From Micromonosporaceae bacterium (GTDB lineage: Bacteria > Actinomycetota > Actinomycetes > Mycobacteriales > Micromonosporaceae): a stretch of DNA of 9,372 nucleotides. The stretch is from contig JADGHA010000140.1 of assembly GCA_019689695.1 (NCBI GenBank), positions 1 to 9,372 of the forward strand. Reading direction: 5' to 3'. The position numbers and the translations under genes were made by a program. The notes beneath the pieces were generated by a model. It had not been told where the DNA came from. It searched no databases and was given only the letters and a program-made list of their open reading frames with translations. Positions 1-7,879 of the stretch are shown one piece after another (position 1 is the stretch's first letter; each line of letters starts with the position of its first letter).

Positions 1-46
1 GCCCGAGGAGTGATGACCTTGGGCCCGGGCCGGCAAGTCGTTGGAC

Positions 47-58
47 CCGGCATGCCGG
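47..58. promoter_or_regulatory. 12-nt perfect palindrome upstream of pta, candidate operator
   Basis: CCGGCATGCCGG is a perfect palindrome centred about 33 nt before the pta start. It lies where a -35 element would be expected if the -10 is the TAGGCT at 73-78. No recognisable -35 hexamer is present at normal spacing, so an activator- or repressor-bound promoter is plausible. Short GC-rich palindromes are common by chance in such DNA, so this is only a candidate. Confidence 0.25.
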
Positions 59-72
59 CGACCGCGCTGCAA

Positions 73-78
73 TAGGCT
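73..78 (+). promoter_or_regulatory. -10 element (TAGGCT) of pta-ackA, leaderless start
   Basis: TAGGCT fits the actinobacterial TAnnnT -10 consensus and ends six nucleotides before the GTG at 85. That places the expected transcription start on or next to the start codon. There is no Shine-Dalgarno sequence between the two, which agrees with a leaderless mRNA. No good -35 hexamer is seen 16-19 nt upstream. Confidence 0.45.
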
Positions 79-84
79 CGGGAC

Positions 85-2171
85 GTGGCTGGGCGCAGCG
101 TCTACCTCACCGGCCTGGAGGCCGGTGGCGGCAAGTCCGCCGTCGCGCTCGGCGTGGCCGAGCTGCTGTCCCGCCGGGTGCGGCGGCTCGGCGCGTTCCG
201 CCCGCTGACCCGGGAGGCCACGGACCCGATCGTCGAGCTGCTCAGCGCCCGCTACGGGATCCCGCCGGCCGCGTCCGGCACCGGGCCCACCTACCGGCAC
301 GCGGCCGAGCTGCTCGGCGCGGGCCGGCAGGACGAGCTGGTCGGCGAGATCGTCGACCGCTACCACGCGGTGGCCCGCGAGTGCGACGCGGTGGTGGTGG
401 TCGGCACGGACTTCGGCCGGGACACCGGCGACCCGCACGCCGAGCCGGCGCTCCCCGACGAGCTCGCCGTCAACCTGCGCCTCGCCACCGAGTTCGGCGC
501 GGTGGTGCTGCCCGTCGTGGACGGTCACGGCCGCACCGCCGGCGAGGTCGCCGCGGCGGTGCGCACGGCGTACTACGCGCTCTCCGACGGGCGGGCCGCG
601 GTGGTCGCCGTGATCGCGAACCGAGTGGCACCATCCGAACGCGACAGTGCTCTCGCCGCGGTGGGCGGGCTCGCGGTACCGGTGTACGCGGTGCCGGACG
701 TGCCCGCCGTCTCCGCCCCGACCGTGGCCGAGGTGGCCTCGGCTCTGGGTGCCGTGCCGGTACTCGGCGGTGGCCACGACGCGATGAACCGGGACGTGCT
801 CGACGTCGTGGTCGGCGGGGCGACCGTGCCCACCTTCCTCGACTACCTCTCCGACGGCTGCCTGGTGGTCACCCCCGGCGACCGGGCCGACCTGATCGTC
901 GCCACCGCGGCCGCGCACACCAGCGGTCAGGCCTCCATCGCCGGCGTGGTGCTCACCCTCGGCGTGCCGCCCGACCCGCGGGTCGCCGACCTGGTACGCC
1001 GCTTCCCCGCCGCGCCACCGCTGATCTCGGTGGCCCGGGACAGCTACCACACGGTGGCCGCGCTGACCGGGCTGGAGGGCCGGCTGGCGGCCGGCAACCC
1101 GCGCAAGGCGGACGCCGCGCTCGGCGCCTTCGAGTCCAGCGTGGACGTCGCCGAGCTGAGCCGGCGGCTGGACGTGGCCCGGTCGGACCGGGTCACCCCG
1201 ATGATGTTCGAGTACGAGCTGATCGAGCGGGCCCGCGCCGACCGGCGGCACGTGGTGCTGCCCGAGGGCACCGAGGAGCGCATCCTGCGCGCCGCCGAGC
1301 TGCTGCTGCGCCGCGGCGTGGCCGACCTGACCCTGCTCGGGCCACCGGACGAGATCGCCCGCCGGGCCCGGGAGCTGGGCCTGGACCTGGCGGCCGCGGC
1401 CGTGGTCGACCCGGCCACCTCACCCTGGCGGGCCGAGTTCGCCGCCGAGTACGCCCGGCTGCGCGGCCACCGCGGGGTGACCCTGGAGGCCGCCACCGAC
1501 CAGGTCGGCGACGTGAACTACTTCGGCACCATGATGGTGCACTGTGGACGCGCCGACGCCATGGTCTCCGGCTGCGCGCACCCGACCGCGGACACCATCC
1601 GTCCGGCGTTCGAGATCATCCGTACCCTGCCCGGCGTCTCCATCGCCTCCAGCGTCTTCTTCATGTGCCTGCCCGAACGGGTCCTGGTCTACGGCGACTG
1701 CGCCATCAACCCGGACCCCGACGCGGAGCAGCTGGCCGACATCGCGCTGTCGTCCGCGCAGACCGCGGCGAGGTTCGGCATCCAGCCGCGGGTGGCGATG
1801 CTCTCCTACTCGACTGGTGACAGTGGACGCGGCGTCGACGTGGACAAGGTGGCGAAGGCCACGGCGCTGGTGCGCGAGCGGCAGCCCGACCTGCCGGTCG
1901 CCGGCCCGATCCAGTACGACGCCGCGGTGGACCCGGTGGTGGCCGCGGCCAAGCTGCCGGGCGATCCGGTCGCCGGCCGGGCGACGGTGTTCATCTTCCC
2001 CGACCTGAACACCGGCAACAACACGTACAAGGCGGTCCAGCGGTCGGCCGGCGCGGTCGCCGTCGGGCCGGTGATGCAAGGGCTGCGCAAGCCGGTCAAC
2101 GACCTGTCCCGGGGAGCCACCGTGGAGGACATCGTGAGCACCGTGGCCATCACCGCGATCCAGGCGTCGCA

Positions 2172-2175
<4 letters not shown>
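85..2175 (+). CDS. pta: Phosphate acetyltransferase, long DRTGG-containing form
   Basis: Transfers the acetyl group between acetyl-CoA and phosphate (acetyl-CoA + Pi = acetyl-phosphate + CoA) in the cytoplasm, as the first half of the Pta-AckA acetate pathway. The 696-residue product has the three-part layout of long Pta proteins: a BioD-like P-loop domain (about 1-210; GLEAGGGKS at 10-18), a central DRTGG-type domain (about 215-330), and the catalytic PTA domain (about 375-696). Catalytic-domain signatures are LPEGTEERIL near 392-401, SYSTGDSG at 574-581, QYDAAVDP at 610-617 and PDLNTGNNTYKAVQR at 639-653. The GTG start is chosen because the protein then begins right at the first beta strand of the P-loop domain and because a -10 box sits just before it. 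The stop overlaps the ackA start by four bases, so the two genes are co-transcribed. The role of the N-terminal domains in long Pta forms is usually regulatory. Identification is firm; regulation is inferred. Confidence 0.96.
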
Positions 2176-3293
<1,118 letters not shown>

Positions 3294-3296
<3 letters not shown>

Positions 3297-3381
3297 CCCC
3301 GCGATCTTGCAGTTGTGTACCCCAAAATAACGGGATATGTCCCCTTTATCGGGGAGCACAACTGCAAGATCGCGGGGGTTA
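3294..3381. repeat. Long inverted repeat between convergent genes (palindromic element / bidirectional terminator)
   Basis: The left arm (3294-3317, 24 nt) and right arm (3357-3381, 25 nt) are reverse complements except for one extra C in the right arm's complement. The arm core is GCGATCTTGCAGTTGTG. The 39-nt interior is A/T-rich compared with its surroundings and can fold further: CCCC (3320-3323) with GGGG (3351-3354), and an apical GGGA-TATG-TCCC hairpin (3332-3343). The left arm begins with the ackA TAA stop codon, and the right end is 9 nt from the stop of the convergent methyltransferase. Such a stem would work as a terminator in both directions, although no U-tract follows. The near-perfect arms and unusual composition also suggest a dispersed REP/MITE-like element; I recall similar GATCTTGCA palindromes from Micromonosporaceae genomes, which I cannot verify here. 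Confidence 0.8.
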
Positions 3382-3390
3382 ATCGCGGTG

Positions 3391-4215
3391 TCAGGGGAGG
3401 GGGACGCGGCCGACGGCGGCGTAGGTGGCCGACCGCTCGGGGTAGTCGTAGCCGGGGCCGGACTGGTCCTCCGGGCGCCACTGCGGCGTCCACACCACGC
3501 CCGGTTCGACCAGCTCCAGGCCCTTGAAGAACTCCGTCACCTGCTCCCGGTTGCGGTGGGTGACCGGCGTCGAGGTCTCCTCGAAGATCTTCCTGATCGC
3601 CGCCGCCACCTCCGGCCGCGGGTCGTCCGTGGTGTGCGAGATGACCAGGAAGCTCCCCGGCACCAGCACCGACTTGTAGCGTTCGACGATCGCCGGCGCG
3701 TCGTCGTCGAAGGAGACGTAGTGCAGCACCGCGCACATCACGATCGCCGCCGGCTGGCTGAAGTCGAGCAGCTGCCGGGTCTCCTCGGCGCCGAGCACCG
3801 CCTCCGGGTTGCGGATATCGGCATCGACCATCGCCGCGTTCGGTACGCCCTCCAGCATGTGCCGAGTCGTCGCCACGGAGACCGGGTCGTTGTCCACGTA
3901 GACCACCCGGCACGCCGGGTCCCACTGGTGGGCAATCTCGTGCACGTTGCCGACCGTCGGGATCCCCGAGCCGAGGTCGAGGAACTGCCGGATGCCCTGC
4001 GCGCAGCAGTACCGCACCGCGCGCTGCAGGAATGCCCGGTTCGCCCGGGCGACCATCCACGCGTCCCCCTCAGGCAGGGCGTTGTACAGGGCGGCAGCGG
4101 CGGCCCGGTCGGCGGCGAAGTTGTGCGCCCCGCCGAGCGCGTAGTCGTAGATGCGGGCCGCGCTCGGGGTGTCCACATCGATCCCGGCCGGCTGCCAGTC
4201 GGGCACCTCCGACAT
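3391..4215 (-). CDS. SAM-dependent methyltransferase of the actinobacterial PF04672 (Methyltransf_19) type
   Basis: Predicted cytoplasmic class I methyltransferase using S-adenosylmethionine; the substrate is unknown. The 274-residue protein has the hallmark N-terminal stretch of this actinobacterial family, PSAARIYDYALGGAHNFAADR-like, at about 17-37. It is followed by the SAM-binding glycine loop FLDLGSGIPTVGN (78-90), the acidic motif II VVYVDNDP (104-111), VDADIRNP (130-137), and the motif IV region AIVMCAVLHYV (157-167). C-terminal residues include VVWTPQWRP (240-248), also typical. The ATG at 4215 is supported by an AGGAGGA ribosome binding site (4221-4227) five bases upstream. Length matches the family. 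The gene lies downstream of, and on the same strand as, the small secreted protein gene with a 52-nt gap containing a palindrome, so co-transcription is possible but not certain. Family members are abundant in actinomycetes, often as many paralogues, and most lack an assigned role; I do not assign one. Confidence 0.9.
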   Translation of the reverse strand: MSEVPDWQPAGIDVDTPSAARIYDYALGGAHNFAADRAAAAALYNALPEGDAWMVARANRAFLQRAVRYCCAQGIRQFLDLGSGIPTVGNVHEIAHQWDPACRVVYVDNDPVSVATTRHMLEGVPNAAMVDADIRNPEAVLGAEETRQLLDFSQPAAIVMCAVLHYVSFDDDAPAIVERYKSVLVPGSFLVISHTTDDPRPEVAAAIRKIFEETSTPVTHRNREQVTEFFKGLELVEPGVVWTPQWRPEDQSGPGYDYPERSATYAAVGRVPLP

Positions 4216-4231
4216 GACGATCCTCCTCAGC

Positions 4232-4260
4232 GGTACGCGCCTGCCGCGGCAGTGCGCACC
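4232..4260. terminator. Palindrome between the secreted-protein and methyltransferase genes
   Basis: The core CTGCCGCGGCAG (4241-4252) is a perfect 12-nt palindrome. Flanking bases extend it imperfectly (GCGC on both sides with a one-base bulge, then GGT/ACC). It lies just after the stop of the secreted-protein gene and before the ribosome binding site of the methyltransferase on the - strand. It could be an intergenic terminator or a repressor site. The core has no unpaired loop, which favours a protein-binding site over a stable RNA hairpin. The function is unresolved. Confidence 0.35.
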
Positions 4261-4267
4261 GTGAAGG

Positions 4268-4801
4268 TTACAGATCGTCGCAGATGTTGTCCGCCCCGCC
4301 CAGCCGGAACTTCACTGTCTTGAACCCGGTGTCGCTGTAGGTCAGGGTGTAGATACCGTCCAGGATGTACATACCCCGCGGCAGGTTCCCGCCACCTTCC
4401 CGGAAGCCGGTCAGGACCGGACCGAAGATGTGCCAGGTCGACGACGAGCCGAGCGACCCGCCGGGCTTGTAGTCGACGACTGCGGTGCCGCTGGCGTCGG
4501 CGTCGAGCCAGGCGCCGGTCTCGGTGTTGGTCAGCCGGACGATCAGCGCGCCGGTGTAGATCTCCCGCTTCGGGGAGCCGTCCGGGTAGGTAGCGAGCAC
4601 CATCTTCTTCACCTCATCCACGACCGGCTCGCCGTGCAGCGGGAAGTCGCACGTGACGCCGGCCGCCTGGTCGAACGGCGGGGTCGGCGCCGGGACCCAG
4701 CCATCGCCGGTCGCGGTACCGGTGGCCGCCGAGGCGGGCGTGGCGGAAAGCATCAGAGCGGCGGCGGACAGGGCCGCGGCCAACGAAATCATTCGACGCA
4801 T
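4268..4801 (-). CDS. Small secreted protein of unknown function, predicted beta-rich
   Basis: I do not recognise a named family. The 177-residue product starts with a classic Sec signal peptide: MRRM, then a hydrophobic core (about 5-20), then a TPASA-A cleavage site after residue 25. The mature ~150-residue part alternates short hydrophobic strands and turns (VKKMVLATYPDG, TGALIVRLTNTETG, GTAVVDYKPGG, GMYILDGIYTLTYSDTG, KTVKFRLGG), suggesting a small beta-sandwich. It has only two cysteines, Cys51 and Cys174, near the two ends of the mature chain, so one disulfide tying the termini is likely outside the cell. It resembles, in general pattern, a large group of secreted actinobacterial hypothetical proteins with a CxF-type start and a TN-TG motif. 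The ATG at 4801 is preferred because it places the signal peptide normally; in-frame GTG codons at 4816 and 4831 and an ATG at 4792 are alternatives, and no strong ribosome site decides. It is divergent from the BTAD-CGNR regulator, which could control it. Confidence 0.75.
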   Translation of the reverse strand: MRRMISLAAALSAAALMLSATPASAATGTATGDGWVPAPTPPFDQAAGVTCDFPLHGEPVVDEVKKMVLATYPDGSPKREIYTGALIVRLTNTETGAWLDADASGTAVVDYKPGGSLGSSSTWHIFGPVLTGFREGGGNLPRGMYILDGIYTLTYSDTGFKTVKFRLGGADNICDDL

Positions 4802-4907
4802 GCCGGCAGTCTTCACGCCGTCACTGACCACCTGCCTACCACCGCACGGCGACAGTGCCCGGCGCGCGGGCCGACCGGGCGGCAGGCTCACCAACGGATA
4901 ACCATTC

Positions 4908-4918
4908 TGGGCCGCCCA
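4908..4918. promoter_or_regulatory. Palindrome TGGGC-C-GCCCA upstream of the BTAD-CGNR regulator
   Basis: Two 5-nt arms are perfectly complementary around one central base. The site is 12 nt upstream of the TAGGCT -10 candidate, overlapping the expected -35 position in the 145-nt divergent region between the secreted-protein and regulator genes. It is a candidate operator for either gene. Its short length in GC-rich DNA keeps confidence low. Confidence 0.25.
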
Positions 4919-4930
4919 GCAGGCCCGGCG

Positions 4931-4936
4931 TAGGCT
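4931..4936 (+). promoter_or_regulatory. -10 element (TAGGCT) of the BTAD-CGNR regulator gene
   Basis: TAGGCT, identical to the candidate upstream of pta, ends ten nucleotides before the ATG at 4947. The expected transcript would have a leader of only a few bases. No Shine-Dalgarno sequence is visible before the ATG, which fits a near-leaderless start. No -35 consensus at normal distance is evident. Confidence 0.35.
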
Positions 4937-4946
4937 GCCAACTGGG

Positions 4947-6299
4947 ATGGAATTTCGCCTCCTCGGCCCATTCGAGGCCTGGTACGCGGGCGACCGCGTC
5001 GAGCTGGGCAGCCGCCGGCAGGAACGCTGCCTGCTCGCCATCCTGCTGCTCGAAGCCGGCAAGCTGGTCCCCATCGACCGGCTGGTGGAGCTGCTCTGGG
5101 CCGGCGTTCCGCCCCGCAGCCCACGCGGTGTCGTGCACACCTACATCGCCCGGCTGCGCGCCGCTCTCGACCCGTACGGGCTGACCATCGCCACGCACGG
5201 CGACAGCTATCTGATCGAGCAGGACGGCGTGGTCACGGACCTGGGTCGGTTCGCCGGGCTCGCGCAGCGCGCCGCCGCCACCGACGACCCGGCCGAGCGG
5301 GTCCGCCTGTGCGACGAGGCTCTCGGCCTGTGGCGCGGCCCGCTGCTCGCCGACGTGGCCGACGACCGGCTGCGGCACCGGCTCGACGCCGACCTGAACG
5401 AGCAGCGGCTGGCCTGCGTCGAACTGCGCGCCGAGGCCCACCTCGAGCTGGGGCGGGACGACCTGGTCGTGGCCGAGCTGACCGCGCTGGCCGACCGCTA
5501 CCCGACCCGGGAGCGCCTGGTCGGGTTGCTGATGACCGCGCTGTTCCGGTCCGGGCGGCAGGCCGACGCGCTCCAGCGCTACCACGCCACGCGGCAGGTG
5601 CTGGTCCGGGACCTCGGTGTCGAGCCCGGGGCCGACCTGCAGGCGCTGTACGCGCAGATCCTGCGCAACGACGCGCAGGCCGGCGGGTCGGCCGGGCCGG
5701 TGTACGTGGTCCGGGTCCGGGACCAGTCGCTGCCCTGGACCGTCGGGGGCCACCCGGCACTGGAGTTCTGCAACACGTACGCCGGGTGGGGCGGCCCGCG
5801 CCTACCGGGCGGCGAGTGGCTGCGCAGCTACACCACCCTGGCCGTGTGGGCCGGCTACCTGGACCTCATCGACGATTCGACCGTGACCCGGCTGATCCGG
5901 CAGGCGCGGCGCCGGCCGGCCGAGGCGGCCGCCATCCTGGACGAGGCCCGGGTGCTGCGCTCGCAGCTGTACGCCTACCTGCGCAACCCACAGGACGCCC
6001 GCGCGTTCGCCACCGTGGCGAGGTTCGTCGAGGCAGCGGCGAAGGTCTCCGTCTTCCGCCGGGACTCGGCCGGCCTCGGCCGGTGGACGCTGTCCCCGGA
6101 GGCCGGCTTGCGCCTGCCGGTGCACGCCGCTGCCCGGGCCGCCGCGGACCTGCTCGCCGATCCGCGCCGGTTCACCGTGCGGGCCTGTCCGGGCCGGCAC
6201 TGCGGCTGGTTGTTCCTGGACGAGAGCGGGCAGCGCAGATTTTGCAGTGTGGCGACGTGCGCCCAGCACTCGCCCGGGCCGGTCGCCTGTGCCAGCTGA
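4947..6299 (+). CDS. AfsR/SARP-type winged-helix + BTAD regulator fused to an ABATE/CGNR-type zinc-finger module
   Basis: Predicted DNA-binding transcription regulator of 450 residues with two halves. Residues 1-95 form the OmpR-like winged helix of SARP proteins (MEFRLLGPFEAW at the start; LVPIDRLVELLW at 40-51; GVVHTYIARLRAAL at 61-74). Residues ~97-242 are the BTAD helical repeat domain (RFAGLAQRAA, CDEALGLWRGP, AEAHLELGRDDLV, ERLVGLLMTALFRSGRQADALQRY-type segment, LGVEPGADLQ). Residues ~262-400 resemble the ABATE ligand/stress domain that precedes CGNR fingers (VGGHPALEFCNT at 266-277). The C-terminal finger has cysteines 414, 419, 433 and 438 in the usual CxxxxC...CxxxxC spacing plus GWLFLDESGQRRFCS, but the following CGNR motif reads CAQH and the usual basic tail is missing; the protein ends 12 residues later. 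Short C-terminal loss or frameshift is possible. The convergent GH5 gene ends only 11 nt away. Divergent from the secreted-protein gene, a plausible target. The domain calls are solid; the target and signal are unknown. Confidence 0.88.
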   Translation: MEFRLLGPFEAWYAGDRVELGSRRQERCLLAILLLEAGKLVPIDRLVELLWAGVPPRSPRGVVHTYIARLRAALDPYGLTIATHGDSYLIEQDGVVTDLGRFAGLAQRAAATDDPAERVRLCDEALGLWRGPLLADVADDRLRHRLDADLNEQRLACVELRAEAHLELGRDDLVVAELTALADRYPTRERLVGLLMTALFRSGRQADALQRYHATRQVLVRDLGVEPGADLQALYAQILRNDAQAGGSAGPVYVVRVRDQSLPWTVGGHPALEFCNTYAGWGGPRLPGGEWLRSYTTLAVWAGYLDLIDDSTVTRLIRQARRRPAEAAAILDEARVLRSQLYAYLRNPQDARAFATVARFVEAAAKVSVFRRDSAGLGRWTLSPEAGLRLPVHAAARAAADLLADPRRFTVRACPGRHCGWLFLDESGQRRFCSVATCAQHSPGPVACAS

Positions 6300-6310
6300 G
6301 CCGAGCGGCG

Positions 6311-7723
6311 CTACCGGGCACCGGGCCGGTTGATGTTGTCGGAGAGCAACGCGCAGAGCCGCTCCCGCCGCACGCACTGGTCCAGCCGGAAGGAGTCGGC
6401 CAGGGCCAGCAGCTCGTCGTCGCCCAGCCCGCGGAACAGCTCCGCGTACTCGCCGACCATCGCCTGCGCGAACAGGATGTGGCGCACCAGGTCGTCCGTG
6501 GTCTTCCGGGCGTTCCACGGGTACGGCTTCCACTGTGGAAACTCTTTGGCGATCAGGTCGTGCACCGGCTCCAGCACATCCGGCAGCTCCTGGCCGGTGG
6601 ATCCCCAGGAGTCCACGCCGAGCCGCGCCTTCTTGTCGATCAGGGCGCCGAACCGCTGCCGGTAGGCACCGGTCTCCGCCGCGTACACCAGGCCCTGCAG
6701 CCCGACGTCCTTGTAGGTCCAGATGGACCATCCGGCGTCGTACCGGTCGTAGATGTCCAGCTGGTCGGCAAGGATCGCGTACCGCTGCTCGTCCCGTTCC
6801 GGGTCGCCGGTGTAGACCGGACCGAACTCGCCCACCCATATCGGCGTGCCGGTGGTCCGGGAGTACTCCGAGCGCTCCAGGAACTTGCGCTCCAGGCTGT
6901 CCCGGTCCACCCACCTGCCCTCGGTCAAACCCGGGTACGGCCCGCCGTACGCCAACCCGGCGACCGCGTAGTCGTGGCAGGCGTACACGACGTTGTCGTA
7001 CGGCTCGGCGAAGATCGAGAAGTCGGTGGAGTACGTGTTGCCGTCGAGGAAGAGGACGTGGTGCGGGTCGACCGCGCGCACCGCGGCGACCAGCCGGTCG
7101 TAGACCCTCGCGACCACCTCGCCGGTCGGGTCGGCCGGCTCGTTGATCAGGTTGTAGCCAGCCACGTACGGCTCGTCCCGGTAGCGGTCGGCGAGCACCT
7201 CCCACAGGTGCACGACGCGGTCCTGGAAGTGGCGGTGCTGCCAGAACCCCGCGACGTGGGTGGGGTTGTCGGAGTGCCAGTGCTGGTTATGCCCGCCGGG
7301 CAGGGCGTGCAGGTCGATGACCGAGTAGATGCCCCGGTCGGCGCAGAGCCGGATGGCGCGGTCGAGGTGGCGGAACCCCTCCGGCCGGATCTCCATGGGC
7401 GCGTCGTCGGACTCGAAGTGCCGGTAGTTGATCGGGATGCGCACGCAGTTGACGCCCAGCGAGGCGAGGAAGTCCGCGTCCGGGGCGTCGAAGAACGCGG
7501 TCAGCAGCCGGTCGAAGAACAGCTCGGCCCGGTCCGCGCCGACCACACCGGCGACCGCCGCCCGCATCAGCGACTCCGTCGACGGGTAGCCGGTGATGAA
7601 GTTCTCCATGTTCATCCACCCGCCCAGGCCGACGCCGCGCAGGCGGATCCGCTCGCCGGCGGCGTTCACCAGGTGCGGCCCATCGGTGCGCAGCAGGGCT
7701 GTTTCCGACCGCGGGCTGGGCAT
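6311..7723 (-). CDS. Cytoplasmic glycoside hydrolase family 5 (cellulase-superfamily) enzyme
   Basis: Retaining beta-glycosidase or endoglycanase of the GH5 TIM-barrel type, 470 residues. The first strand motif is RLRGVGLGGWMNMENF (27-42). The acid/base is Glu195 in NLINEP (191-196) and the nucleophile is Glu299 in WVGEFGP (296-302). Supporting residues are DLHALPGGHN (137-146), HDY (250-252) and GWSIWTYKD (331-339). Both catalytic glutamates and their contexts are intact. No signal peptide is present: the N-terminus is polar and reaches the barrel within about 25 residues, so the enzyme should act inside the cell on imported oligosaccharides or glycosides. Residues ~400-470 form a Trp/Leu-rich, probably helical extension. 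The ATG at 7723 has a GGAGGAG ribosome site three bases upstream. The gene is divergent from a LacI repressor, with a promoter and operator-like palindrome between them, so induction by a sugar is likely. Substrate (beta-glucan, mannan or xylan fragment) and GH5 subfamily are not resolved. Confidence 0.92.
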   Translation of the reverse strand: MPSPRSETALLRTDGPHLVNAAGERIRLRGVGLGGWMNMENFITGYPSTESLMRAAVAGVVGADRAELFFDRLLTAFFDAPDADFLASLGVNCVRIPINYRHFESDDAPMEIRPEGFRHLDRAIRLCADRGIYSVIDLHALPGGHNQHWHSDNPTHVAGFWQHRHFQDRVVHLWEVLADRYRDEPYVAGYNLINEPADPTGEVVARVYDRLVAAVRAVDPHHVLFLDGNTYSTDFSIFAEPYDNVVYACHDYAVAGLAYGGPYPGLTEGRWVDRDSLERKFLERSEYSRTTGTPIWVGEFGPVYTGDPERDEQRYAILADQLDIYDRYDAGWSIWTYKDVGLQGLVYAAETGAYRQRFGALIDKKARLGVDSWGSTGQELPDVLEPVHDLIAKEFPQWKPYPWNARKTTDDLVRHILFAQAMVGEYAELFRGLGDDELLALADSFRLDQCVRRERLCALLSDNINRPGAR

Positions 7724-7739
7724 GTGCTCCTCCGGATCC

Positions 7740-7754
7740 GTCGAAAGTTTCGAC
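7740..7754. promoter_or_regulatory. Operator candidate GTCGAAA-G-TTTCGAC in the GH5 5' leader
   Basis: Seven-base arms are perfectly complementary around a single central base, a typical LacI-family operator layout. It lies between the predicted GH5 transcription start (~7774) and the GH5 ribosome site (7727-7733), about +21 to +35, so a bound repressor would block elongation or the initiating polymerase. The core CGAAA-N-TTTCG resembles palindromes I recall for LacI-type regulators of xylan-related genes in Streptomyces (from memory, not verified). Confidence 0.65.
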
Positions 7755-7780
7755 AGTCAGTTCGATCGTTTCCATGCCCG

Positions 7781-7810
7781 ACACTAGGGGGCGCCCGGCT
7801 GGACCGTCAA
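7781..7810 (-). promoter_or_regulatory. Promoter of the GH5 gene (TTGACG - 18 nt - TAGTGT)
   Basis: On the - strand, TTGACG (7810-7805) and TAGTGT (7786-7781) are separated by 18 nt, a near-consensus housekeeping sigma-factor promoter and the best in this window. The predicted start is about 7774, giving a leader of about 50 nt that holds the CGAAAGTTTCG palindrome and the GGAGGAG ribosome site. Confidence 0.65.
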
Positions 7811-7830
7811 GGCATCGAGGCCCGTGGCAC

Positions 7831-7841
7831 CGAAACATTCG
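7831..7841. promoter_or_regulatory. Second, imperfect operator candidate CGAAA-C-ATTCG
   Basis: This matches the CGAAA-N-TTTCG pattern of the 7740-7754 palindrome at all but one position. It lies between the GH5 -35 element and the lacI -10, about 39 nt before the lacI start, where it could allow autoregulation or a looped complex with the first site. A single mismatch in an 11-mer makes it suggestive rather than firm. Confidence 0.4.
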
Positions 7842-7866
7842 AAGCGGCGTGCTCCAGGCAAGCGCG

Positions 7867-7872
7867 TACACT
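7867..7872 (+). promoter_or_regulatory. -10 element (TACACT) of the lacI-type gene, leaderless start
   Basis: TACACT fits TAnnnT and ends seven nucleotides before the ATG at 7880. The expected transcription start therefore coincides with the start codon. No Shine-Dalgarno sequence is present in between. A -35 match at normal spacing is not evident. Confidence 0.5.
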
Positions 7873-7879
7873 GCGCGCT

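Noticed and set aside
41..46. TTGGAC as a -35 element for pta
   Set aside because: The gap to the TAGGCT -10 candidate is 26 nt, too long for a normal promoter.
3337..4323. A 328-codon open frame on the + strand across the methyltransferase gene
   Set aside because: The opposite strand encodes a complete methyltransferase with a strong ribosome site; this frame is its mirror and starts inside the palindromic element.
6300..6330. Possible bidirectional terminator between the convergent regulator and GH5 genes
   Set aside because: Only 11 nt separate the stops and I could find no stem longer than four base pairs.
5802..7205. A 467-codon open frame on the - strand overlapping GH5 and the regulator
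   Set aside because: Out of frame with GH5, spans the convergent gene junction, and lacks any family signature.
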